Below, in pieces: positions 1 to 5,773 of a stretch of 7,381 nt of DNA (the first letter of the stretch is position 1; each line of letters begins with the position of its first letter). The notes beneath the pieces were generated by a model. That model was not told the DNA's origin. It ran no database searches and saw only the letters and a program-made list of their open reading frames with translations. The position numbers were made by a program, and so were the translations under genes. Source of the stretch: Planctomycetota bacterium (lineage in GTDB: Bacteria; Planctomycetota; UBA1135); assembly GCA_027021325.1 (NCBI GenBank), contig JALUUN010000533.1:1-7381 (forward strand), in the 5' to 3' direction.

Positions 1-354
1 GAGCCATGGGGTCCCCCCGGCGCCGCCCGGCCGTCTCGAACCCTTGGGACTCAGGAGAGGCGTCCCGCCTCGAAGGGCTCCCCACGGCCCTGGAGGAAGC
101 CCGGCGCGCCCTCGCCCGTCCCCTCCACAGCCACCCCCAAGCCCCTGTGGCTGCGGCGGATCCGGCCGCCGGAAAGGCCTTCGATTGGGCGTAGCCGGAG
201 GCCCCGGGGGCTGCTACATTCACCCGTCGCACCGCGGCGCTCCGGCAGGATCCCGGAACCCGCACCGGTCCTTCCGACGGCTGCCCTGCGTCCCGGCTCC
301 GGCCCCCAGGCCGGCCCGGGGACGTCCCTTCCGCTTCGCTTCGCGAAACCCTCG
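1..354. other. Upstream region without a supportable gene
   Basis: No coding sequence can be supported here. All three forward frames are largely open, as expected at this GC content, but their translations are Pro/Arg/Ser-rich without recognisable motifs, and the frame-3 reading that stops at 192-194 has more A/T at third positions than the real genes. The secretin frame is itself open back to base 1, but that extension is also low-complexity, and a signal peptide begins at the ATG at 355. Seen here: a 7-bp inverted repeat (128-134 with 147-153), a 6-bp perfect hairpin (299-314), the palindrome TTCGCGAA at 340-347, and a weak -10-like TACATT at 215-220 without a convincing -35. The region may hold the secretin promoter and a leader, or the end of a gene entering from the left. 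Confidence 0.5.
299..314. repeat. Small perfect hairpin upstream of the secretin gene
   Basis: CCGGCC (299-304) and GGCCGG (309-314) are perfect complements around a CCCA loop. The hairpin lies about 40 bases before the secretin start codon and could form in a 5' leader. A 6-bp GC-only inverted repeat is not rare in DNA this GC-rich, so function is unproven. Confidence 0.25.
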
Positions 355-3015
355 ATGAAGAACCCGTTCCCCTTCCTCGCCGCGCCGGTCTGGCAGCTCG
401 GCCTGACCTGCACCGCTCTCGGCCTCCTGAGCCTCGCCTGCTCCTCCACGGAGACCCAGGAGGAGACCGAGCCCGCCCTGAAGCCCGCCGCTGCGAGTGC
501 CGGCTCCCTGGAGCCCACCGAGCTCCTGCCGGATCAGGATCCGATCCAGGAGGCTCGGTCCGTCCAGGAGCTGCGGGAGCAGAAGAACGCCCTGCTCGTC
601 GAGAACTACCTGCGCCAGGCGCGTCAGGCCATGGCTGACGGTCGCTACGTGGATGCGGAGAACCAGCTCATCGCCGCCTGGCAGCTGGACCCGGGCAACC
701 GCGAAGTCACCGGCCTCCTCAATCAGGTCGGCATCGCCCTCGGCCGCGAGACCGACTACTACGAACTCTCCACCGAGAACCTGCGCGAGATCACTCAGGC
801 GCGCATCCAGAAGATCATGGCCGAGACCGAAGCCCACGCCGAGCGGGGCTTCCAGTTGCTCTCCGACGGCGAGTACGACGAGGCCATCGGCGCCCTGCGC
901 CTGGCGAAGGCGAACATCGAGGGAACGCCCTTCCAGGTGGACTGGGGTGACCTGCCGGTGCGCGTGGACGGGGCCCTGGCCCAGGCGCAGGCCGAGCGGG
1001 ATCTGGCCCAGGCCCAGGAACGGGAACGGGAGAAGCAGGAGACCTTCGAGGCCCTGAAGCGCGAGGAGGAGCAGATGCGCCGGGAGCAGGAGATGCGCCT
1101 GGAACGGATGCTCAGCGACGCCATCGAGGCCTTCGATCAAGACGACTTCGAGACGGTCGAGGACCTGACCGCCGAGATCCTGCGCCTGCAGCCCCTGAAC
1201 GAGCGCGCCCGCGAGCTCCGCGACACCGCCTGGAAGGCCCGTCACCAGCGCATCGCCGAGGAGCGCCTGGAACTGCGCAAGGAGCGCTTCAAGCTCTGGC
1301 AGGAGGACATCGAAGAGACGCGCGTGCTCCTCACCGAGACCCTCACCATGCCAGACAAGGACTATTGGGACCGGATCACCGAGCTGCGCAGCCATTACAC
1401 CGACCTCGGTCTCGGCGAGGAGGAAAGCCCCGAGAACCTGGCCCTGCGCGCCGAGGTCCAGAAGCAGCGCATCCCGGGCCTGCAGCTGGACGGCGAAACC
1501 TCCCTGCAAGCGGTCATGGATCAGATCCGGGCCAACACCGACATCCCCTTCGTGGTCACCCCCGCCGCAGTCGAGGCGGTGGACGCCGAGGGCATCGAGT
1601 TCACCCTGAACCTCACGAACCCCCTGACCGTCGAGCAGGCCCTCAATGTGGTGACGGAGCAGGCCGGTCCCGAGGTCACCTACACCTTCCGCCACGGCGT
1701 CGTCTACATCACCACCGCCGCCGACGCCCTCGGCGGCCTGGTCCAGAAGGCCCACGATGTCCAGGACCTCACCGCCCAGGTCGTGGACTTCGCCGGTCCG
1801 AAGATCGCCGAGATCCAGCTTCCCGACAGCCAGTCCTCCTTCGGCGACGAGGAGCCCCTCTTCGGCGGCGTCACCGGCGAGCTGACCAGCCTCATCAACC
1901 CGGACAACCTGGAGACCCAGATCCAGGAGTCCATTGCTCCCGAGACCTGGAGCGAGGTCGAGGGCGTCAGCATCCGCTATCAGAACGGCTTCCTGGTCGT
2001 GAACCACACTCCGGAGGTGCAACGGGAGATCGCCCGCTTCCTCCAGGACCTGCGCCGCTACATCTCCTCGATGGTCACGATCGAGGCGCGCTTCCTGACC
2101 ATCCAGAAGGACTTCCTCCAGGAGATGGGCGTGGACTTCCGCGGCCTCGGCGGCACCTTCAGCCCGCCGACCGACCTGGTCACCCTGGACGACATCACCT
2201 CCGGCCTGGAAGACGCTGCCAGCGCCGGCCTGGACAACGACGGTGCCGGCCTGCAGTCCGGAGCCGAGGCCAGCCCGAGTGCCGGTGCCTTCTTCGACGA
2301 CGGTGAGGACGGCGACATCCGCGCCCGCACCGAGAACATCCTCGGCAGCTACGGCACCGAGCGGCTGAGCCCGGTCGGCGGCCTGTCCATGCAGTTCACC
2401 TTCCTGGACGACACCCAGCTCTCCATGATCCTGCGGGCGGTCGAGAAGTCGAACAAGGCCCAGATGCTGACCTCGACGACACTCTCGGCCCAGAACACCC
2501 AGCGCGCCTTCATCACCGTCCTGAACCAGATCACCTACGTCCAGGACATGGATGTGGAAGTCGCCCAGGCGGCCATCATCGCCGACCCGCAGGTCGGGGT
2601 CGTCAACGACGGCATCGTCCTGGACGTGCGTCCGACGATCAGCCACGACCGGCAGAAGATCACCCTGGAGCTGCGGCCGACCGTGGCCACGCTGCTGCGG
2701 CCGATCCCCGAGTTCACCTCCTCTCTGGCGGGTCTGACCACGCCGGTCACCCTGCAGCTCCCCGAGCTTCAGGTCTCGAGCGCCAACACCACGGTCACCG
2801 TGCCCGACGGCGGCACGGTGGTCATCGCCGGCCTGAAGAAGCTCCTGAACATCGAGCAGCGGGCCGAAGTGCCCTTCCTGGCCAAGATCCCGGTTCTGAG
2901 CCTGCTCTTCAAGGCCGAAGGCGAGGCCAACGAGAACCAGGACGTGATCATCCTGATCCGCGCCCAGATCACCGACGCCCTCGAGGAGGCCGCGAAGATG
3001 GACCGGAGCTTCTGA
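355..3015 (+). CDS. Secretin-family outer-membrane channel protein with TPR-like and coiled-coil N-terminus
   Basis: An 886-residue protein of the bacterial type II/III secretion-system secretin family, whose members form ring-shaped outer-membrane gates for secreted proteins, pili or phage. The N-terminus has a hydrophobic stretch ending LLSLACSS, a loose lipobox with candidate lipid Cys29. Next come about three TPR-like helical pairs (roughly residues 84-130, 157-190, 252-298) and charged coiled coil (about 208-252 and 296-330). Residues 373-455 look like an STN-type N0 domain. Residues 467-570 hold HDVQDL...DFAGP and TPEVQREIARFLQDLR, typical of secretin N-subdomains. The C-terminal secretin domain (about 670-886) carries VPDGGTVVIAGL at 816-827 and VPFLAKIPVLSLLFK at 839-853. 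An acidic, Gly/Ala/Ser-rich stretch (about 606-668) precedes it. The ATG is chosen because the signal peptide starts there; no Shine-Dalgarno sequence is visible. No other secretion or pilus gene is in view, so the system served is unknown. Confidence 0.94.
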   Translation: MKNPFPFLAAPVWQLGLTCTALGLLSLACSSTETQEETEPALKPAAASAGSLEPTELLPDQDPIQEARSVQELREQKNALLVENYLRQARQAMADGRYVDAENQLIAAWQLDPGNREVTGLLNQVGIALGRETDYYELSTENLREITQARIQKIMAETEAHAERGFQLLSDGEYDEAIGALRLAKANIEGTPFQVDWGDLPVRVDGALAQAQAERDLAQAQEREREKQETFEALKREEEQMRREQEMRLERMLSDAIEAFDQDDFETVEDLTAEILRLQPLNERARELRDTAWKARHQRIAEERLELRKERFKLWQEDIEETRVLLTETLTMPDKDYWDRITELRSHYTDLGLGEEESPENLALRAEVQKQRIPGLQLDGETSLQAVMDQIRANTDIPFVVTPAAVEAVDAEGIEFTLNLTNPLTVEQALNVVTEQAGPEVTYTFRHGVVYITTAADALGGLVQKAHDVQDLTAQVVDFAGPKIAEIQLPDSQSSFGDEEPLFGGVTGELTSLINPDNLETQIQESIAPETWSEVEGVSIRYQNGFLVVNHTPEVQREIARFLQDLRRYISSMVTIEARFLTIQKDFLQEMGVDFRGLGGTFSPPTDLVTLDDITSGLEDAASAGLDNDGAGLQSGAEASPSAGAFFDDGEDGDIRARTENILGSYGTERLSPVGGLSMQFTFLDDTQLSMILRAVEKSNKAQMLTSTTLSAQNTQRAFITVLNQITYVQDMDVEVAQAAIIADPQVGVVNDGIVLDVRPTISHDRQKITLELRPTVATLLRPIPEFTSSLAGLTTPVTLQLPELQVSSANTTVTVPDGGTVVIAGLKKLLNIEQRAEVPFLAKIPVLSLLFKAEGEANENQDVIILIRAQITDALEEAAKMDRSF

Positions 3016-3028
3016 GCCCGGGAAGCTC
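3006..3028 (+). repeat. Hairpin spanning the secretin stop codon
   Basis: GAGCTTC (3006-3012) pairs perfectly with GAAGCTC (3022-3028) around a 9-base loop that contains the TGA stop codon. With the stronger hairpin at 3036-3068 it makes a tandem pair at the end of the secretin gene. It could protect the mRNA 3' end or help termination, but this is inferred from position only. Confidence 0.35.
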
Positions 3029-3035
3029 GGCCGGC

Positions 3036-3068
3036 GCCGGGCCGCTCCCGACCGGGGGGCGGCCCGGC
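3036..3068 (+). terminator. Strong GC hairpin between convergent genes, probable terminator
   Basis: Bases 3036-3049 pair with 3055-3068 in a 14-bp stem: ten perfect outer pairs, one T-G wobble (3046/3058), three inner pairs, and a GACCG loop. It begins 20 bases after the secretin stop codon and ends 19 bases before the last base of the convergent HAD gene, where transcription from both sides must end. There is no T-run after the stem on either strand, so it is not a classical intrinsic terminator; on the minus strand the wobble becomes an A-C mismatch. The inverted repeat is certain and its termination role is likely. Confidence 0.6.
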
Positions 3069-3087
3069 TCGCCGTTCCAGCGCCGCC

Positions 3088-3819
3088 TCAGGGGAGGTCC
3101 TGGAGCAGTCCGTAGTGCTCTTGCAGGACACCCCGCAGCTCACCGATGGCATCGATGACATGGTCGGGGCCGCTGGCGGGAGGAGTCCCCGAGTACTTGC
3201 CCTGGCCCCGGTGCCAGACGGTGCGCAGCCCGGCCTGGTGGGCGGAATGGACATCCCGTTCCGGGTGGTCCCCCACCATCATGGCCCGCTCGGGGGCGAC
3301 CCCGGCAGCCGCGACCGCACGCCGGTAGAGCTTCGGATTGGTCTTCGCGATCCCCTGCTGATCGGTGATGAAGACCAGACCGGGGTCCAGGTAGCGGGTC
3401 AGGCCGAGGCGCAGGATCTTCTCCATCTGTTTGCCGGTGATCCCGGCACTGATGACCCCGACCCGGACCTCTGTGGTGGCACGCAGGTCATCGAGGAGGG
3501 CCCGCGCCTGCGGCCGGATGCCGAGTTCCCGCCACTTCGTCTCGTGGTAGGCGATGACGCCGGCGGTCACGAGCAGCGCCTTGTTCAGGCCGCGGGTGGC
3601 CTCGGCGGGCAGACGGTCCAGGAGGCGATCGAAGTGCCGGTCGTCGTTGGAGCCGAACTCGGTGACCACCTCGGCGAGTTCCGCCAGGACCGCCTCGGCC
3701 GCAGCGCGCAGCCCGTGACGAAGCATGGCCTCGACGGCGCGCTCGCGGGCCCGCCCGGCGAAGTCCGAGGAGGCGTAGAGGGTGTCGTCGATGTCGAAGA
3801 AGATCACTTCGAGATTCAT
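3088..3819 (-). CDS. HAD-superfamily (subfamily IA) hydrolase
   Basis: A 243-residue cytoplasmic haloacid dehalogenase-like hydrolase, most likely a phosphatase of a small phosphorylated metabolite. All four HAD motifs are visible: motif I DIDDT (nucleophile Asp9, acid/base Asp11), motif II Ser124 in GVISAG, motif III Lys159 in AKTNP, and motif IV GDHPERD with Asp184 and Asp189. A helical cap of about 80 residues after motif I is the subfamily IA plan. The cap signatures SNDDRHFDRLL and AGVIAYHETK, with MEKILRLGL, resemble the HAD-IA group I recall as TIGR02253, whose substrate is unknown to me. The ATG overlaps the stop codon of the oppF-like gene as ATGA and has GGGAGG five bases upstream, so translation is probably coupled to the ATPase gene. 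The same frame is open far upstream, but the ATG, its Shine-Dalgarno sequence and the domain start agree. It is the last gene of the minus arm. Confidence 0.92.
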   Translation of the reverse strand: MNLEVIFFDIDDTLYASSDFAGRARERAVEAMLRHGLRAAAEAVLAELAEVVTEFGSNDDRHFDRLLDRLPAEATRGLNKALLVTAGVIAYHETKWRELGIRPQARALLDDLRATTEVRVGVISAGITGKQMEKILRLGLTRYLDPGLVFITDQQGIAKTNPKLYRRAVAAAGVAPERAMMVGDHPERDVHSAHQAGLRTVWHRGQGKYSGTPPASGPDHVIDAIGELRGVLQEHYGLLQDLP

Positions 3820-4697
3820 GCTTCCCTCCCGCGGGCCGCCGGGCCCGCCTCCAGGGTCGGGGTCGCTTCCAGGAAGGCCCGGGTCAGCGGATGGCGCGGG
3901 TCCTGGAAGACCTCCTCCACCGGACCTTCCTCGACGATGCGCCCGCCATCCAGGACCGCCACGCGATGGGCCAGCTGCCGCACCACGGCGAGGTCGTGGC
4001 TGATGAAGAGAACCGTGAGGCCCCGCTCCTCCTGGAGGCGGACCAGGAGCTCCAGAATCTGCGCCTGCACACTCACGTCCAGGGCCGAGGTCGGCTCGTC
4101 GCAGATCAGGAGCAGGGGATCCGTGGCCAGGGCACGGGCGATGCCGATGCGCTGGCGCTGACCGCCGGAGAAGGCCGACGGACGGCGGTCCAGGGCCTCG
4201 GCGGGGATCCCCAGCGCCTCCAGGAGCTCCGCGGCGCGCGGCCGCAGGCGCCGCCGCTCCACGAGGCCGTGGACCTCCAGGGGCTCGGCCACGCTGCGCC
4301 AGACCGGAAGGCGCGGGTCCAGGGCGCCCCCCGGATCCTGGAAGACCAGGCCCAGGGCCCGGCGCAGGGGCCGCCAACCCCGCGCCGAACCGGCCCGGGC
4401 CAGCCCGGTGAGATCCACGGCCCCGTCCCGCCCCAGGGAGGAGACGGCCCGCTCCAGGGCGGGATCCGCCCGGAGCCGCTCCGCCGGGGGCCGGAACCAG
4501 GCGTGGCCGGCCTCGGCCCGGAGGAGGCCGACGAGGATCCTCCCCAGCGTGGTCTTCCCCGAACCGCTGGCGCCGACGAGGCCCAGGGTCTCGCCGGCCC
4601 GCAGCTCCAGGTCCAGGCCGAGCAGGACCTCGCGCCGGCCCTTGCCGTCCGCGCCCCAGGAGGCCCGGAGCCCCTCGATCCGCAGGAGCTCCGTCAC
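3816..4697 (-). CDS. oppF: Oligopeptide ABC transporter ATP-binding protein, OppF/DppF-like
   Basis: A 293-residue ATPase, one of two that power peptide import at the cytoplasmic face of the inner membrane. From the GTG start: Walker A GASGSGKT (42-49), Q-loop Gln120 in VFQDP, signature FSGGQRQR (176-183, Phe where Leu is usual), Walker B LLLICDE (195-201), D-loop SALD (204-207) and H-loop His234. ALDPRL after the Q-loop and HPLTRAFLEATP near the end are typical of OppF/DppF. Walker A to Q-loop is 72 residues, roughly a dozen more than I expect, with an insertion around 68-110. The protein ends soon after HPLTRAF and lacks the C-terminal cysteine segment usual in this family. An ATG at 4754 would overlap oppD by 61 bases and add a Gly/Pro/Arg-rich tail. 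The GTG at 4697 is preferred because it makes a GTGA overlap with the oppD stop and has GGAGGAG at proper distance. Confidence 0.94.
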   Translation of the reverse strand: MTELLRIEGLRASWGADGKGRREVLLGLDLELRAGETLGLVGASGSGKTTLGRILVGLLRAEAGHAWFRPPAERLRADPALERAVSSLGRDGAVDLTGLARAGSARGWRPLRRALGLVFQDPGGALDPRLPVWRSVAEPLEVHGLVERRRLRPRAAELLEALGIPAEALDRRPSAFSGGQRQRIGIARALATDPLLLICDEPTSALDVSVQAQILELLVRLQEERGLTVLFISHDLAVVRQLAHRVAVLDGGRIVEEGPVEEVFQDPRHPLTRAFLEATPTLEAGPAARGREA

Positions 4698-5734
4698 CTC
4701 CGGCTCTCCTCCCCGGCCTGGGCGGCCTCGAAGCCCTGCGGGTCCTGGACCCACCAGCAGGCGGCGCGGTGCCCGTCGCCGGCTCCCGGAACGGCCGCAA
4801 GCGGCGGCCGCTCCAGGCAGGGCGGAGCCGCAAGGGAGCAGCGATCCGCGAAGCGGCAGCCGGGCAGCCAGGCCTCGGGCGGCGGCACCCGCCCGGGAAC
4901 GGGCCGCGGCAGCTCCCGCCGGTCGAGGCGCGGCACCGCCGCCCGCAGGCCCCGGGTGTAGGGGTGGGCCGGCGCCTCCAGAACCTGCTGGACCGGCCCT
5001 TCTTCCACGAGGCGTCCGGCGTAGAGGACCGCCAGCCGGCGGGCGATGCGCCCCAGGACCGCCAGATCGTGGCTGATCCAGAGCAAGGCCAGGCCACGAC
5101 GTTCCTGGATCTCCCGAACCCGCTCCAGGAGACGCTGCTGCACGCGGACATCGAGGGCCGTGGTGGGCTCGTCGGCGATCAGGAGGTCCGGGTCCCCGGC
5201 CAGGGCCACCGCCAGCATGACGCGCTGCTGCATGCCGCCGCTCAGCTCGTGGGGCCAGGCCCGGGCGACGCGTTCCGGATCTTCGAGCCCCGCCTCCTCC
5301 AGGAGGCGCAGGACCTCCTGCCGGCGCTCCGCCCGGCCGAGCCGGCGGTGCAGCTCGATCCCCTCCTCCACCTGGCGGCCGACGCGCAGGACCGGGTTCA
5401 GGGCCCGGGCCGGCTCCTGGAAGACGAAGCCGATGCGTCCGCCGCGCAGGACGCCCAGCTCCCGCTCGGAGAGTCCGAGGAGCTCGCGTCCGGCGAAGCG
5501 GATGCTGCCGCCGAGGATCTCCACCCCCGGCGGCAGGAGCTGGATCAGGGACCGGGCCAGGAGCGTCTTGCCGCAGCCGGACTCTCCGAGAAGGCCCAGG
5601 CTGCCGCCGGCCTCGAGGCGCAGGGAGACCCCGTCGACGAGGGCGCGCTCCGCCCGCCCGCGGACGCCGGCAAGGCCCACCCTGAGCTCCCGGACCTCCA
5701 GGAGCGGCTCCTCCGGATGCGCCGCGGCCGCCAC
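4694..5734 (-). CDS. oppD: Oligopeptide ABC transporter ATP-binding protein, OppD/DppD-like, with Cys cluster
   Basis: A 346-residue ATPase, first gene of the minus arm and partner of the oppF-like ATPase in a heterodimeric motor for peptide import. Motifs: Walker A GESGCGKT (50-57), Q-loop Gln106 in FVFQEPARALNP, signature LSGGMQQR (164-171), Walker B DLLIADE (183-189), D-loop TALD (192-195), H-loop His222. The C-terminal oligopeptide-transporter domain includes HPYTRGL (257-263) and then Cys293, Cys299, Cys306 and Cys326 in the pattern GCxFxxRC...C...H...C. In OppD/DppD relatives of known structure this pattern binds a [4Fe-4S] cluster, so the same is likely here. The start is GTG at 5734. 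No Shine-Dalgarno sequence precedes it, but a TAGAAT hexamer lies six bases upstream, so the mRNA may be leaderless. The next ATPase starts inside its stop codon. Dpp versus Opp substrate class cannot be told from this subunit; the oppA-like neighbour favours oligopeptides. Confidence 0.96.
   Translation of the reverse strand: MAAAAHPEEPLLEVRELRVGLAGVRGRAERALVDGVSLRLEAGGSLGLLGESGCGKTLLARSLIQLLPPGVEILGGSIRFAGRELLGLSERELGVLRGGRIGFVFQEPARALNPVLRVGRQVEEGIELHRRLGRAERRQEVLRLLEEAGLEDPERVARAWPHELSGGMQQRVMLAVALAGDPDLLIADEPTTALDVRVQQRLLERVREIQERRGLALLWISHDLAVLGRIARRLAVLYAGRLVEEGPVQQVLEAPAHPYTRGLRAAVPRLDRRELPRPVPGRVPPPEAWLPGCRFADRCSLAAPPCLERPPLAAVPGAGDGHRAACWWVQDPQGFEAAQAGEESRR
4706..4712 (-). promoter_or_regulatory. 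Shine-Dalgarno sequence fixing the oppF GTG start
   Basis: GGAGGAG on the minus strand ends 8 bases before the GTG at 4697. It supports this start over the ATG at 4754, which lies deep inside oppD. It sits within the last codons of oppD, as expected for translational coupling through the GTGA overlap. Confidence 0.65.
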
Positions 5735-5740
5735 GCCGGG

Positions 5741-5746
5741 ATTCTA
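5741..5746 (-). promoter_or_regulatory. Candidate -10 element for a leaderless oppD transcript
   Basis: On the minus strand the hexamer TAGAAT (five of six matches to TATAAT) is followed by CCCGGC and then the GTG start of oppD. The six-base spacer puts the expected transcription start at or next to the first base of the start codon. No -35 hexamer is recognisable at the usual distance. This placement and the missing Shine-Dalgarno sequence fit a leaderless mRNA. Confidence 0.5.
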
Positions 5747-5760
5747 CGGCGGCGTCCGGC

Positions 5761-5766
5761 TATCCT
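5761..5766 (+). promoter_or_regulatory. Candidate -10 element for the oppA-like gene
   Basis: TATCCT fits the relaxed TANNNT -10 pattern (four of six to TATAAT) and is followed by seven bases and the GTG at 5774, the mirror of the oppD side. If used, the mRNA would begin at the GTG. If translation begins instead at the ATG at 5795, the leader would be about 21 bases and would carry a GGAG at 5781-5784. Confidence 0.4.
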
Positions 5767-5773
5767 TCCCGGG

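Larger units (their letters stand above)
5735..5773. promoter_or_regulatory. 39-bp divergent promoter region of the peptide importer
   Basis: This is all the DNA between the two arms if oppA starts at the GTG at 5774. Read outward, each side runs TA-N3-T, a short spacer ending CCCGGC or CCCGGG, then GTG. This is an imperfect inverted repeat of about 18 bp that includes both start codons. Two RNA polymerases could hardly bind it at once, so the two arms may compete or be controlled by one bound regulator. No known operator is recognised. Confidence 0.5.

Noticed and set aside
1..7. Possible divergent minus-strand gene starting with ATG at 7 (ATGGCTC)
   Set aside because: Only seven bases are in the window and the sequence upstream has no convincing ribosome binding site or promoter.
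6..194. 62-codon plus-strand frame at the left edge (MGSPRRR...)
   Set aside because: It has more A/T at third positions than the real genes, no Shine-Dalgarno sequence and no recognisable product. It could be the tail of a gene from the left, but this cannot be supported.
215..220. TACATT as a -10 element for the secretin gene
   Set aside because: It has four of six matches, no -35 partner at proper spacing, and would imply a leader of about 130 bases. Too weak to list as a promoter.
1365..2306. 313-codon Arg/Pro/His-rich plus-strand frame inside the secretin gene
   Set aside because: It is an overlapping-frame artefact of high GC, with no motif and no start signal.
220..2646. 808-codon open frame antisense to the secretin
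   Set aside because: Its translation is a Gly/Leu/Asp/Val/Gln-rich complement-strand shadow without motifs. The forward frame has clear secretin motifs.
3088..5151. 687-codon minus-strand open frame that would fuse an extra N-terminal region to the HAD hydrolase
   Set aside because: The part beyond 3819 overlaps the two ATPase genes in another frame and is Arg/Gly/Pro-rich. The HAD domain begins exactly at the ATG with a good Shine-Dalgarno sequence.
3900..5700. Many scattered CTCCAGG/CCTCCAGGAG-like repeats
   Set aside because: They come from frequent Leu-Glu and Leu-Leu-Glu codons in GC-rich genes, with no regular spacing; not a repeat family or CRISPR array.
4769..5773. Upstream extension of the oppA-like frame by 335 codons
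   Set aside because: It is antisense to oppD and low-complexity; the lipoprotein signal begins at 5774 or 5795.
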